From: a virus
Virus record (IMG/VR): IMGVR_UViG_3300031886_000005
Span: 1-53,398 of that record
Reading direction: 5' to 3' (one strand)
Length of the DNA stretch: 53,398 nucleotides
The notes under the pieces were generated by a model. That model searched no databases, was not told where the DNA came from, and worked only from the letters and a program-made list of their open reading frames with translations. The first letter of the stretch is position 1; the number at the start of each line of letters is the position of its first letter. The translations under genes were made by a program, and so were the position numbers. Shown one piece after another: positions 1 through 7,339 of this stretch.

Positions 1-123
1 ATGGCTCGCAGGCTAGGGGCGGGTGAGCTATCCAGTGCCATTAGCAAGGATGCTGACTGGGATAAGGTGGCCGCTGAAAACAATAACATGTACCTAGACG
101 ACAACATGTATGTGGGATATTGA
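1..123 (+). CDS. terL: Terminase large subunit, C-terminal 40 codons
   Basis: This open frame begins at base 1 with ATGGCTCGC and ends at a TGA at 121-123. The first 7 bases equal the last 7 of the window. Merging them makes this the C-terminal tail of the terminase that runs off the other end, in the same frame. Joined without merging, the frame would stop after about ten codons. The tail is short and has no recognisable motif. The next gene starts inside it at 110. Confidence 0.8.
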   Translation: MARRLGAGELSSAISKDADWDKVAAENNNMYLDDNMYVGY

Positions 124-694
124 TACTCAGAAAGGTAAGCGTGGTGGCTGGAGGTATTTCCAAAAGGAAACCAATGTTCTCATTAAAGGGGCTCACTGGC
201 AGAACTTAATTCAAAATGTATCAAAACACAGGGTTGCGAATAACCTGCCTATGGAACCGGGCTTCGAGCAGGAATTGCTCGACTATATGTGCTCACAGGA
301 GGGGGTTGAGTGTGTGAATAGGGAGCCAACAAAGGCTGAACCAATAAGCATACAGGGAGTTCTCCAGTTCACTCAGATACTTGGTGAGGCAATTATCAAA
401 GGGAACAAGATAATTGAAAAGGAGGAGGCCGAGGAGAGGGCTGCTATATGTGCGTCTTGCCCGTCCAACATAGAACCCGTAGGATGTGAGGGTTGCGGGA
501 TTAAGGGCGTGGCTGCTATGTTAAGCCATTTCGTTGGAGCAAGGCAAACGACGCATGACAATAAGCTCAATTCGTGCAAACATTGCGGATGCCTAAACAA
601 GGCACAGATTTGGTTTCAGTTAGAACTGTTACAAAAACATACAAGCGACAGGGTGAACGGGGAGCTTCCCAATAATTGCTGGAAGAAAAGATGA
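110..694 (+). CDS. Conserved-looking CxxC protein between terminase and portal
   Basis: 194 residues, function not recognised. The C-terminal half carries paired cysteines (CASC, CEGC, CKHCGC and a late Cys) that look like one or two zinc-binding knuckles. The N-terminal half is basic and aromatic. The ATG at 110 overlaps the terminase end by 14 bases, and the stop overlaps the portal ATG as ATGA, so translation is probably coupled through the packaging operon. A role in packaging or head assembly is inferred only from position. Confidence 0.75.
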   Translation: MWDIDTQKGKRGGWRYFQKETNVLIKGAHWQNLIQNVSKHRVANNLPMEPGFEQELLDYMCSQEGVECVNREPTKAEPISIQGVLQFTQILGEAIIKGNKIIEKEEAEERAAICASCPSNIEPVGCEGCGIKGVAAMLSHFVGARQTTHDNKLNSCKHCGCLNKAQIWFQLELLQKHTSDRVNGELPNNCWKKR

Positions 695-2892
695 ACAACT
701 ACTTAGATAAAACCAACTCAGCAGAATCACGTCTTACTGATGCTAGAGAAGTACAGGAGATGGTTCTCAACATGGCCCGCTCAGACGAGGCTAGGTCACA
801 GGTTAGAGCGAGGGTGAAGGGGCTTATTGACGGCAACCCACCATACAACAAGGCAGAGCTTCGGAAGAATGCACAGTCCTATCGTTGTAACGTGAATTTT
901 AGAGAAGCAGAATCGTTTCTCAACATGGGTATGTCTGCCTTCTACGACGTATTCTCAGAGGTTCCAACATATGCAACCGTCCGTATCAATCACACCAACG
1001 CAAATGTAGATGAATCCTATAGCAAGATTATCACCGAAGAGTTCGACAGGATGCAGAAGAAGGATGGCAACTTTGATTATCTCATGCAGCTATCCCAACA
1101 TGAGATGGTGCTGTACGGGAACGGGCCTATGGTATTTGAAGATACCCTCGACTGGCGTTGTAAACCAGTCAAGGCGGGTGACCTGCTTGTCCCCGAGAAG
1201 ACGAAATCAAACGTAAACGAATGGGTTGTGGCCGTGGTAAGGTCGGTGTACCAAGTGCACGAGCTGTATGGCTACATCAAGAACACCGAGGCAGCTGAAG
1301 CTATGGGGTGGGATGTGGGAGCTGTTAAGAAGGCAATCATGCAGTCTGTTCCGGAGCAGGAAGGCAAGAGCGGCAAGCAGCAATGGGAATACTATCAGCA
1401 GAAAATAAGAAATAACGATTTATCGTACTCGTCTGAATGTGACGTTATCCGTGTAGCTCACGTTTATTACAGGGAATTTCCCGATGACGAGAACCCAAAA
1501 GGTTCCATCACGCATTGCATGGTGGATGAGAGAGGTGATGGCCGTCAGTTCCTGTTCCGTAATCTGAAGCAATTTGAGGACTGGAATGAGTGCATACATT
1601 GTTTATATTACGACAAGGGGGACGGCCAGCATCACTCTGTTAAAGGCATGGGCATTAAGATGTTCTCAGCACTTGAACTGAAGAACAGGCTGAAGTGCTC
1701 ACTAATCGACGCCGCCGTGGCACGTACTGCTATCCACTTCCAGCCCACCACCCCAAGCGATCTTAATAGAACCAGCGTTGTGCAGATGGGGCCGTATACC
1801 GTTATCCCACCGGGGATGCAGATACAGCAAACCAACTCAGCTGGCGTTCTAGATGCCCCTCTGAAGGTGGAGGAATCTCTTGAGGGAACACTGCAGGCAA
1901 ACCTAACCCAGTACAGGCAGAGACTTGAGAAGGATGGCAACCCGAGAACAGCCACAGAGATTGAGGCACTTGTGGCACAGCAGAGTATCTTGGGTAAGAC
2001 GCAACTTAACAGATATTACTCCCAGTTGGACGCACTATTCACTGAGCGTTACCGCAGGGCTATCAACCCGGATTTGACAGAAGACGCTCCCGGCGGTGCA
2101 GAGGCTTTGGAGTTTCAGAAGAAATGCAGGGAAAGAGGTGTTCCCAAGGGTGCGATGCCTGCCTATGATTCAGTGACTGCAACTAGAACCAATGGTCGCG
2201 GTTCTGCCCTTGAGCGCAGGAACACAATGCATCAGCTAATGGGCATGTCTACCATGCTGCCCGAGACTGGCCGACAGCACGTCATTGAGGATACCATTGC
2301 AAGCATGACAGGATTTAACAGCCTTGAGAGATACTTCCCGGTTCCGGAGAAAGACCCACTACAAGACGAGCACGAGCAAGAGGCCGCACGCGAGAACGCC
2401 TTGTTCAAGCTGGGGGAACCATTCCCAACGTCTGAGAATGACAATCACGCCATACATGCCGAGTCGCATTTAACGGCTGGATTTAATGTGCTTAACAAGC
2501 AGGCACCGGAGGGTGACAAGACGCAAGTGGCAGGTTATTTACAGCTCCTGCTCAACCACACGTCCGGTCATATGGATTCCTTAAGCCAAGACAGCAGCAG
2601 GAAAGAGAAGGCTAAAGAGCTTAACCAAGCGTTCCAGCAACTGGTTAACTCCTTTAAGAACATTGGGCAACAAGCCAAGGCAGAGCAAGAGTCTCAACAG
2701 CAGGCCCAGCAGGAAGCACAGGCAATAGAGCAGGGCGGTGACGCTAAGGATCAAGTTCTTCAGATGCGTGCCGAAAGGGATATGACGCGCAAGGACGCTG
2801 AAGCTGCTGCAGATATACAGCGTAAACAGATGCAAGCGCAGGCGGATTTAGAGATTAAGAGGGCAAAGGCCGTGAGCGATGTCAGACAGTAG
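691..2892 (+). CDS. Portal protein
   Basis: About 733 residues, close to the size of P22-type and N4-type podovirus portals and larger than T7-type ones. It would form the dodecameric vertex ring through which DNA enters and leaves. Position directly after the terminase and before a scaffold-like gene supports the call. The C-terminal 150 residues are rich in Gln, Ala and Glu (QAKAEQESQQQAQQEAQ) and should form a long helical barrel or coiled coil, as in P22-like portals. The frame is open from a TTG at 676, but ATG at 691 has a GGAAG ribosome site and overlaps the previous stop (ATGA), so I prefer it. Confidence 0.85.
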   Translation: MNNYLDKTNSAESRLTDAREVQEMVLNMARSDEARSQVRARVKGLIDGNPPYNKAELRKNAQSYRCNVNFREAESFLNMGMSAFYDVFSEVPTYATVRINHTNANVDESYSKIITEEFDRMQKKDGNFDYLMQLSQHEMVLYGNGPMVFEDTLDWRCKPVKAGDLLVPEKTKSNVNEWVVAVVRSVYQVHELYGYIKNTEAAEAMGWDVGAVKKAIMQSVPEQEGKSGKQQWEYYQQKIRNNDLSYSSECDVIRVAHVYYREFPDDENPKGSITHCMVDERGDGRQFLFRNLKQFEDWNECIHCLYYDKGDGQHHSVKGMGIKMFSALELKNRLKCSLIDAAVARTAIHFQPTTPSDLNRTSVVQMGPYTVIPPGMQIQQTNSAGVLDAPLKVEESLEGTLQANLTQYRQRLEKDGNPRTATEIEALVAQQSILGKTQLNRYYSQLDALFTERYRRAINPDLTEDAPGGAEALEFQKKCRERGVPKGAMPAYDSVTATRTNGRGSALERRNTMHQLMGMSTMLPETGRQHVIEDTIASMTGFNSLERYFPVPEKDPLQDEHEQEAARENALFKLGEPFPTSENDNHAIHAESHLTAGFNVLNKQAPEGDKTQVAGYLQLLLNHTSGHMDSLSQDSSRKEKAKELNQAFQQLVNSFKNIGQQAKAEQESQQQAQQEAQAIEQGGDAKDQVLQMRAERDMTRKDAEAAADIQRKQMQAQADLEIKRAKAVSDVRQ

Positions 2893-3112
2893 ATTACAAC
2901 TTAATGAGTTCGATATAGAATTTCTGAACGTGCTTTGCGCCGAAGAGGTTATGAGGTGCAAGATGGAGCAAAGAAACGCAAAGTACCTAACACAAGCTGC
3001 AGTCTCCAAGCAGAGAGAGAAGACGGCAATGAAGCTGCTCGCAGCGTTTTCAGACACACTGGAGAGAATTGATGAAGATGATGGAATGGAGAGCCGACCC
3101 GAGCTTAACTAG
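2879..3112 (+). CDS. Small charged helical protein
   Basis: 77 residues, not recognised. The sequence is largely helical and charged (REKTAMKLLAAFSDTLERIDEDDG) with no membrane segment. Its ATG overlaps the portal stop by 14 bases, and its end overlaps the next gene by about 40 bases. The tight packing suggests a head-assembly accessory, but nothing in the sequence proves that. Confidence 0.6.
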   Translation: MSDSRLQLNEFDIEFLNVLCAEEVMRCKMEQRNAKYLTQAAVSKQREKTAMKLLAAFSDTLERIDEDDGMESRPELN

Positions 3113-3353
3113 CGATGCGGATCGTGTTCTCAAGAATAAAACGATGAAGGCGATGCTAGATGTGCTTGTTGATGAACGACCAAGCACTCGCCCTTTACCC
3201 ACAGTAGGAGCCCAAGGAACAGACCACGCCTATGCGAATGGTCTTGAAACCGGATGGCGTGCTGCTATAGAAACACTAAAGTCACTGGCGGAACCGTTGC
3301 CTGCTTCAGAGCAGATAATGGCTACGTTCTCTGACGAAAACAGAAACGACTGA
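3072..3353 (+). CDS. Small hypothetical head-operon protein
   Basis: 93 residues from ATG 3072 (several in-frame ATGs follow at once; TTG 3069 is also possible). It contains the pattern VLKNKTMKAMLDVLVDERP and a later HAYANGLETGWRAAIETLKSLAEP. Genes of this size and pattern often sit between portal and scaffold in podovirus-like marine phages, but I know of no assigned role. It ends two bases before the scaffold ATG. Confidence 0.6.
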   Translation: MKMMEWRADPSLTSDADRVLKNKTMKAMLDVLVDERPSTRPLPTVGAQGTDHAYANGLETGWRAAIETLKSLAEPLPASEQIMATFSDENRND

Positions 3354-3355
3354 TT

Positions 3356-4465
3356 ATGGCTAAAGAAGAACTATCACTGGAGAACCTCGACGAAATATCA
3401 ACTGAGGAAACCGCTACGGCGGAAGCGGAACCAACCGAAGAAACCGCAACAACAACGGAGGCCGTGGAAGAGGGGGGTGAACCCTCAAATTTCTTGGCAG
3501 ACCTAAATAAAGCAATGGGCGAAGAGCCTGTTGAGGAGGCCGTTAAGGAGCCGGAAACCCCTGAGCCAGTTGGTGATAAGGGTGAGACGGTGGAGGAGGA
3601 GAGCCTTAGTCCCTCGGCTAAAAACTTTAAGAAGATCAAGGAAGACCGCGATAATGCTAGGTCTGAGATTGACAACCTAAAGAAAGAACTGGAATCCGCC
3701 AAGGCGAACACTAACAGCGGGGACTTGGATAAGATAAGGGCTGAACGTGACCAACTGTCAGATGAGCTAAAGATTGCCTCCATTGAGAGGCATCCCGAGT
3801 TTCGTAGAAAATACGAAGAGCGTGCTGGTCAGCTGGTAACTCAGGCCAAGGAAATGGTCGGCGTCGGAATGGACGAAAAGATCACGCAGCTTCTCTTTAT
3901 GGCTGAATCAGAGGGCAGAACAGAGCAGCTGGACGACGTATTCTCTGAGCTTCCGGTAAGCAAGCAGGCTCGTTTGGCCAGCTTAATCTCTGAAATGGAC
4001 AAACTTCAGACTGACAGAATTGAGGAGCTTAACAACTCTAACGCCACATACGACGCCCTGCAGGAGCAGGATAGGGGTCAGCTTCAAGACAGGCTGAACA
4101 TGACCAACAAGACCTTTGACGAGGTTGCTCAGCGTGCTTCTAACCTAGAGATGTACCGCACAAAGGAGGGTGATGATGACTGGAATAAGGAAGTTGATTC
4201 TAGGATGAATGTTGCTCGAAGCATATTCACTGGGGCATCTAATCAAGAAGATTTGGCACTGGCATCCCTGTGGGCTGCGGCAGGCCCATCGTATCGTGAA
4301 GCCTATGGCGCACAGGTTGAGGTTAACAGAAGGCTGCAGCAGCAAATCAAGGATTTGACTGGCGCAACTCCATCCATGCAGCCACAATCATCTACGACAG
4401 AGCCAGCCAAGGAGGTGGGCTTCTTGGAAGCGTTAAACAACGAGATGGGAGGCGGGTTACAGTAA
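3356..4465 (+). CDS. Scaffolding protein (probable)
   Basis: 369 residues. The first 90 residues are extremely acidic and low complexity (Glu, Thr, Ala, Pro). A predicted coiled coil follows (about residues 90-150), then a mixed helical region. This layout and the place between portal and capsid-type genes are typical of scaffolds, which line the procapsid and leave or are degraded before packaging. The ATG at 3356 follows the previous stop with a 2-base gap. The capsid gene it should serve is not downstream on this strand but at 5741-6994 on the other strand. Confidence 0.75.
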   Translation: MAKEELSLENLDEISTEETATAEAEPTEETATTTEAVEEGGEPSNFLADLNKAMGEEPVEEAVKEPETPEPVGDKGETVEEESLSPSAKNFKKIKEDRDNARSEIDNLKKELESAKANTNSGDLDKIRAERDQLSDELKIASIERHPEFRRKYEERAGQLVTQAKEMVGVGMDEKITQLLFMAESEGRTEQLDDVFSELPVSKQARLASLISEMDKLQTDRIEELNNSNATYDALQEQDRGQLQDRLNMTNKTFDEVAQRASNLEMYRTKEGDDDWNKEVDSRMNVARSIFTGASNQEDLALASLWAAAGPSYREAYGAQVEVNRRLQQQIKDLTGATPSMQPQSSTTEPAKEVGFLEALNNEMGGGLQ

Positions 4466-4584
4466 TGCCAAAAGTTGGAAAAACACATTATGCGTACACT
4501 AAGAAGGGCGTAAAGGCGGCGAAGCGTGCTGCCAAGGCCAAGGGTGTTAAGGTTCAGCGAAGCAAGTCCCAGCGGTACAAATAG
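4465..4584 (+). CDS. Tiny basic protein after scaffold
   Basis: 39 residues, starting MPKVGKTHYAYTKKGVKAAK and continuing very Lys/Arg rich. The ATG overlaps the scaffold stop (TAATG). Similar tiny proteins with an MPKVGKKxFxYT start occur near capsid genes in marine podovirus-like phages, from memory; no function is known to me. The high basic charge suggests nucleic-acid or acidic-scaffold binding. Its 3' end overlaps the convergent nuclease gene by 31 bases. Confidence 0.65.
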   Translation: MPKVGKTHYAYTKKGVKAAKRAAKAKGVKVQRSKSQRYK

Positions 4585-5006
4585 TCCTCCCACTTGCAGG
4601 TCTTCCATTTATCAGGGTATCTAGGGTGTTGGCCGGACGGCCAAAACACACCCTTGTAGACATCAACTTCAGACAGTGGGATAACGTAAAATCCTGTGTA
4701 TGAATTGAATGATAAGGCCACCACGAAGGCGTCGCAGTCATCTGATGTGTACGACTTACTTGCCCTGTGTCCGTGGATAAAGTTTACATCGTATGTACCA
4801 TACTTATTGGGGCGGGCGGTTTTGACTTGGACTCTCTTGAGTGACCCTTCTTGGCTATCGGAGATGAGGTCATAGCCCTTGTCTATCATGGGCCAGCTAA
4901 CTTGGAACCCATGCCTTAGCAACTCAACAGCAACTAATAGTTCGCCAATCTTTCCATTGGCCTTACGGATTTGGTCTGCTGAGTGGTTGTCTGTCTTCTT
5001 CCCCAT
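4554..5006 (-). CDS. PD-(D/E)XK superfamily nuclease
   Basis: 150 residues. The N-terminal half matches the PD-(D/E)XK pattern of the I-Ssp6803I / group I intron-associated type: GKIGE (E22) in a helix, a YDL strand with D46, then VQVKT (Q60, K62). These are the metal-binding and catalytic positions of the fold. It is the last gene of the minus-strand capsid/lysis cluster. No intron is visible, so it could be a free-standing homing-type nuclease or a genome-processing enzyme. It overlaps the lipoprotein gene at its start and the plus-strand basic gene at its end. Confidence 0.7.
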   Translation of the reverse strand: MGKKTDNHSADQIRKANGKIGELLVAVELLRHGFQVSWPMIDKGYDLISDSQEGSLKRVQVKTARPNKYGTYDVNFIHGHRASKSYTSDDCDAFVVALSFNSYTGFYVIPLSEVDVYKGVFWPSGQHPRYPDKWKTCKWEDYLYRWDLLR

Positions 5007-5232
5007 CCAAAGAACCAGCGTACCAGCCTTCGGGCAAGGTCACTTTGTTCTTGGAAAGCACCCATTCGCCCTCAGAGTTTTGAAAGTACACCCTACCTTT
5101 TACACTTGGCCCCATCCTCACCACATTTCCCGCACTCACACTTTCCGACACAAACACAACCCTTGTTGTTCCGCAGCTTGCGCCGAATAGCATCGCGGAA
5201 ATTATTAGTAGTCTCTTTATCCGTAACGACAT
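4963..5232 (-). CDS. Small phage lipoprotein (lysis cluster)
   Basis: 89 residues from ATG 5232 (an upstream ATG at 5247 is in frame but has a poor site). It has a signal sequence with basic start (SLRIKR), hydrophobic core (LLIISAMLFGAS) and a Cys at residue 20, so it is probably lipid-anchored. The mature part has VKGRVYF, a short strand repeat and LPEGWY, a pattern I know from small lipoproteins beside phage holin genes. Its 5' part is nested in another frame of the 74-residue gene, the kind of arrangement seen for spanin pairs. Outer-spanin function is an inference. Confidence 0.6.
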   Translation of the reverse strand: MSLRIKRLLIISAMLFGASCGTTRVVFVSESVSAGNVVRMGPSVKGRVYFQNSEGEWVLSKNKVTLPEGWYAGSLDGEEDRQPLSRPNP

Positions 5233-5317
5233 CACTCGCCTTAACATCCTGTTTAATCTCTGACTTAACCAACCCGGTCAGCCAATCTAAGACAGCCTTT
5301 AGTAAGGCCGCTAACAT
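5093..5317 (-). CDS. Small protein with amphipathic N-terminus and Cys-rich tail
   Basis: 74 residues, not recognised. It begins with an amphipathic or weakly hydrophobic helix (MLAALLKAVLDWLTGLV) and ends in a compact cysteine cluster with six Cys (CVCVGKCECGKC then a last Cys). The start abuts the holin-like gene stop, and the last 140 bases overlap the lipoprotein in another frame. The tail could bind metal or form disulfides. The N-terminus is too weak for a confident inner spanin. Confidence 0.5.
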   Translation of the reverse strand: MLAALLKAVLDWLTGLVKSEIKQDVKASDVVTDKETTNNFRDAIRRKLRNNKGCVCVGKCECGKCGEDGAKCKR

Positions 5318-5527
5318 TTAATTCTGCTTGGCCAACCCGCGAGATACGGTGTAGCCCAAGGCTGTAAGGCTGGATACCACGAACCCAAAGACCTTATCTG
5401 CTCCTGTGAGGCCAGCCGAAGGGTCTACGACCCCTGCTCCCCATAACAAGGAACAGCCAGCCACGCAGACTGTGATCCAAAATTCAGTAGTTTTCCAACC
5501 CGGTTTAGCTTGTTTTGTTGTCGCCAT
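5318..5527 (-). CDS. Holin-like small membrane protein
   Basis: 69 residues with two hydrophobic stretches (FWITVCVAGCSLLWGAGV and VFGFVVSSLTALGYTVSRGL) and a basic N-terminus including PGWKTTEFW, which I associate with putative holins of marine phages. Holins form the inner-membrane holes that time lysis. It lies between another one-span membrane protein and the lipoprotein gene, fitting a lysis cassette. The endolysin is not here but at 16506-17006 on the other strand. Confidence 0.65.
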   Translation of the reverse strand: MATTKQAKPGWKTTEFWITVCVAGCSLLWGAGVVDPSAGLTGADKVFGFVVSSLTALGYTVSRGLAKQN

Positions 5528-5681
5528 CTTTTAGTAGTTTTACGATTTTTACTGCAGTCCACGCTATCGTGACTAGCAGCATGATGATCTTTAGAACCAT
5601 CTCAATTTCAGCTAGTGACACGGCAGCGAATACACCTCCATTTATACCCAGTGTCCTAATCCAGTCAAGAGTATCATTCAT
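5505..5681 (-). CDS. One-span membrane protein, 58 residues
   Basis: The start is ATG 5681 and the stop TAA at 5505-5507. The protein starts MNDTLDWIRTLGINGGVFAA and has one membrane span (MVLKIIMLLVTIAWTAVKIV) followed by a charged tail. It overlaps the holin-like gene by 23 bases, suggesting coupled translation. It may be a second holin, an antiholin or another lysis-cassette protein; the sequence does not decide. It follows a strong hairpin after the capsid gene. Confidence 0.55.
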   Translation of the reverse strand: MNDTLDWIRTLGINGGVFAAVSLAEIEMVLKIIMLLVTIAWTAVKIVKLLKDGDNKTS

Positions 5682-5690
5682 GGTAAAGGT

Positions 5691-5716
5691 GGGATGCCCC
5701 CCGAAAGGGGCACCCC
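5691..5716 (-). terminator. Hairpin between capsid and lysis genes
   Basis: The inverted repeat GGGATGCCCC / GGGGCACCCC has one internal mismatch and the 6-base loop CCGAAA. It lies between the capsid stop and the next minus-strand gene. No clear U-tract follows on the minus strand, so I read it as a leaky attenuator or RNA-stability hairpin that lets capsid be made in excess, rather than a full terminator. Confidence 0.45.
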
Positions 5717-5740
5717 ATTGGTGATGACGACTGAGGCAAA

Positions 5741-6994
5741 TTAGGCCACTACATTGTCGCGCTTGAAGAGTAGGGTAGCACCGTGGTCACCGAACACTGG
5801 CTCGAAAGCCATTTCGTATTGACCGTAGTGACGCCCGTATAACTCAAGCGGATCAGCGCACGAATCATCGTTTTTGTACGCGCCAGTAATGAACTGCCAA
5901 TCTCCCGAATAGTTTTCGGGTGAGAAAGCAAGCCCACCGGGCACCTGAGTTGGAACAACGAGCCGCTTCATCACACTTGGTGTGAGTGCGATAGCTGCTT
6001 CGTAAACACCGTCTCCATCGGAGATGTCTTTACCTGTGTATTCCTCACTCAGCTTCGTGCTCGTCCCAGCAGTTGGGGAGCCAGCTGAATGCTCGCTAAC
6101 GCGATCATATCCGGTGTCTCCACCATTACGCTTAAAGCGGGCAGGATTGGTGACAACAATGTGGCGGAAGTTTCCGGTCACACGGTCAGCTCCAATACGA
6201 GCAAGAAGCTCGTTAGACTTGGAAGATTCGCGGTAATCAGTACGGACGTTAGCGTCTTGCTTCAGTAGAAGGTTAGATGCTTCCATTCCGATGATCAGCG
6301 GGAACACTGGGCCATTAGAGCCAAGCTCGATCCATCCATTGCTGTCTCCTTCAGTTGCACCTGACTCAATCAGCTTGATAGCAAGCTGGTCTAGGTGACC
6401 GGGGAGAAGGGCAACAGTGTCAGCCAGCGTGTCTGCGGAGAACTCCTTGGTGGAATCAACGGCTATGTCATTCAGTGCTTCCGCACCGCTTGCTCCGCTG
6501 ATTGTGACCTTGCGAGCTTTCTTCATGTACTCGTTCTGAATCTTGTTTTCCAAGATACGCTTCGAGTGCTTCGTAATCTCTTCGAGATACGCACGCATGA
6601 AGGTGTCCACGTTGTACTGGTACTTGAGGTTGCTTTGGCAGATTTGTGGGCCACGAACGGATATACGCTCCGGGCTGTAAGTCTGCTCGCTGTATCCCCA
6701 CTCTACGTCTTGCCAATCTTTTTCGCAGAAGCCGCCTGTGGCTTGGTCGAGGTAAAGATTGCTCGCTGAGTTGGCGGAGCTTCCACTGTTTAATTTAACC
6801 CATTCCAACTCATCGTTGGTTGGCATTGAGTTCTCGATTGTGTGAGTAGTTTGGGTGAGCCCCTTACCTAGTGGATATGCTCCAACTGGTACGGCATTCA
6901 ACCAAACACTACGGTTCAGTGCCTTGCGATGGACATCTTGCCCAAGCGATTCGGCCACTGTTTTCAGTGCTTGAAAAATTGTTGCACAAGCCAT
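5741..6994 (-). CDS. Major capsid protein (probable)
   Basis: 417 residues, the right size for a HK97-fold capsid subunit and the only such candidate in the genome. It begins MACATIFQALKTVAESLGQD, has no signal or membrane segment, and contains a long central helix-rich part followed by strand-rich C-terminal sequence (LELYGRHYGQYEMAFEPVF). A good ribosome site (AAGGAAAC) precedes ATG 6994, and it has its own promoter region at 7163-7192 and a leader of about 160 bases, as expected for an abundant protein. It is on the strand opposite portal and scaffold. The call is by size, position and elimination, not by a signature motif. Confidence 0.7.
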   Translation of the reverse strand: MACATIFQALKTVAESLGQDVHRKALNRSVWLNAVPVGAYPLGKGLTQTTHTIENSMPTNDELEWVKLNSGSSANSASNLYLDQATGGFCEKDWQDVEWGYSEQTYSPERISVRGPQICQSNLKYQYNVDTFMRAYLEEITKHSKRILENKIQNEYMKKARKVTISGASGAEALNDIAVDSTKEFSADTLADTVALLPGHLDQLAIKLIESGATEGDSNGWIELGSNGPVFPLIIGMEASNLLLKQDANVRTDYRESSKSNELLARIGADRVTGNFRHIVVTNPARFKRNGGDTGYDRVSEHSAGSPTAGTSTKLSEEYTGKDISDGDGVYEAAIALTPSVMKRLVVPTQVPGGLAFSPENYSGDWQFITGAYKNDDSCADPLELYGRHYGQYEMAFEPVFGDHGATLLFKRDNVVA

Positions 6995-7162
6995 GATAGT
7001 TTCCTTTTTTTAAGGTTAACGTAAGAGAAGATAGAAGTCCGGCCAACAGGGACGGACACACTTCCCCTATTATCCGGTTGGCTCGCTTTCCGGTTAGGCC
7101 GCACAGGTTGCCACGCTGCATTAGGCAAGTGAAACTTTTAGGCGGGTTCCATCCGCAAATGA

Positions 7163-7192
7163 AATATACTAGACAATCATAATTTGCGTCAA
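7163..7192 (-). promoter_or_regulatory. Probable promoter for capsid/lysis operon
   Basis: On the minus strand TTGACG (7192-7187) and TATATT (7168-7163) are separated by 18 bases, close to the sigma-70 consensus. The context CACTTGACGC is repeated exactly at the promoter upstream of the long fibre gene (51831-51840). RNA would start near 7155, leaving a leader of roughly 160 bases before the capsid ATG. Confidence 0.55.
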
Positions 7193-7234
7193 GTGATCGG
7201 CAAACTTTTTTGTCAATCACCAGTGAGCGGCAAA
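7193..7234. repeat. Two direct repeats beside the integrase control region
   Basis: GTGATCGGCAAA (7193-7204) and GTGAGCGGCAAA (7223-7234) match at 11 of 12 positions and start 30 bases apart, about three helical turns. They overlap or flank the -35 of the minus-strand promoter. Repeats so placed can be integrase arm sites or repressor/activator sites; the sequence does not tell which. Confidence 0.45.
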
Positions 7235-7236
7235 GG

Positions 7237-7259
7237 GGTTGGACATTCAATGTCTAACC
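7237..7259. promoter_or_regulatory. 23-bp palindrome upstream of integrase
   Basis: GGTT-G-GACATT-C-AATGTC-T-AACC is a near-perfect inverted repeat with 10-base half-sites apart from one mismatched pair. It sits between the divergent capsid and integrase genes, about 80 bases before the integrase ATG. It looks like a dimer operator or the core of an attachment site. No tRNA 3' end is recognisable here. Confidence 0.45.
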
Positions 7260-7339
7260 AAGTTTCTTGAGAAGGGGTGTTTTTTGTTAATAACTATTGC
7301 TAGGCATTGTATTACTTGTGTGCTACATTTGCCCGACAT

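Larger units (their letters stand above)
6995..7339. other. Divergent intergenic control region
   Basis: 345 bases without a credible gene. The left half is the capsid leader, with a weak stem (GCCAAC/GTTGGC) and a repeated AACCGGA motif on the minus strand. The right half holds the promoter, direct repeats and palindrome listed separately. The attachment site for integration would be expected here but cannot be identified without a host junction. Confidence 0.5.

Noticed and set aside
6909-7250. Minus-strand frame of 113 codons over the integrase control region.
   Set aside because: It overlaps the capsid start in another frame, has poor composition and covers the promoter and repeat signals.
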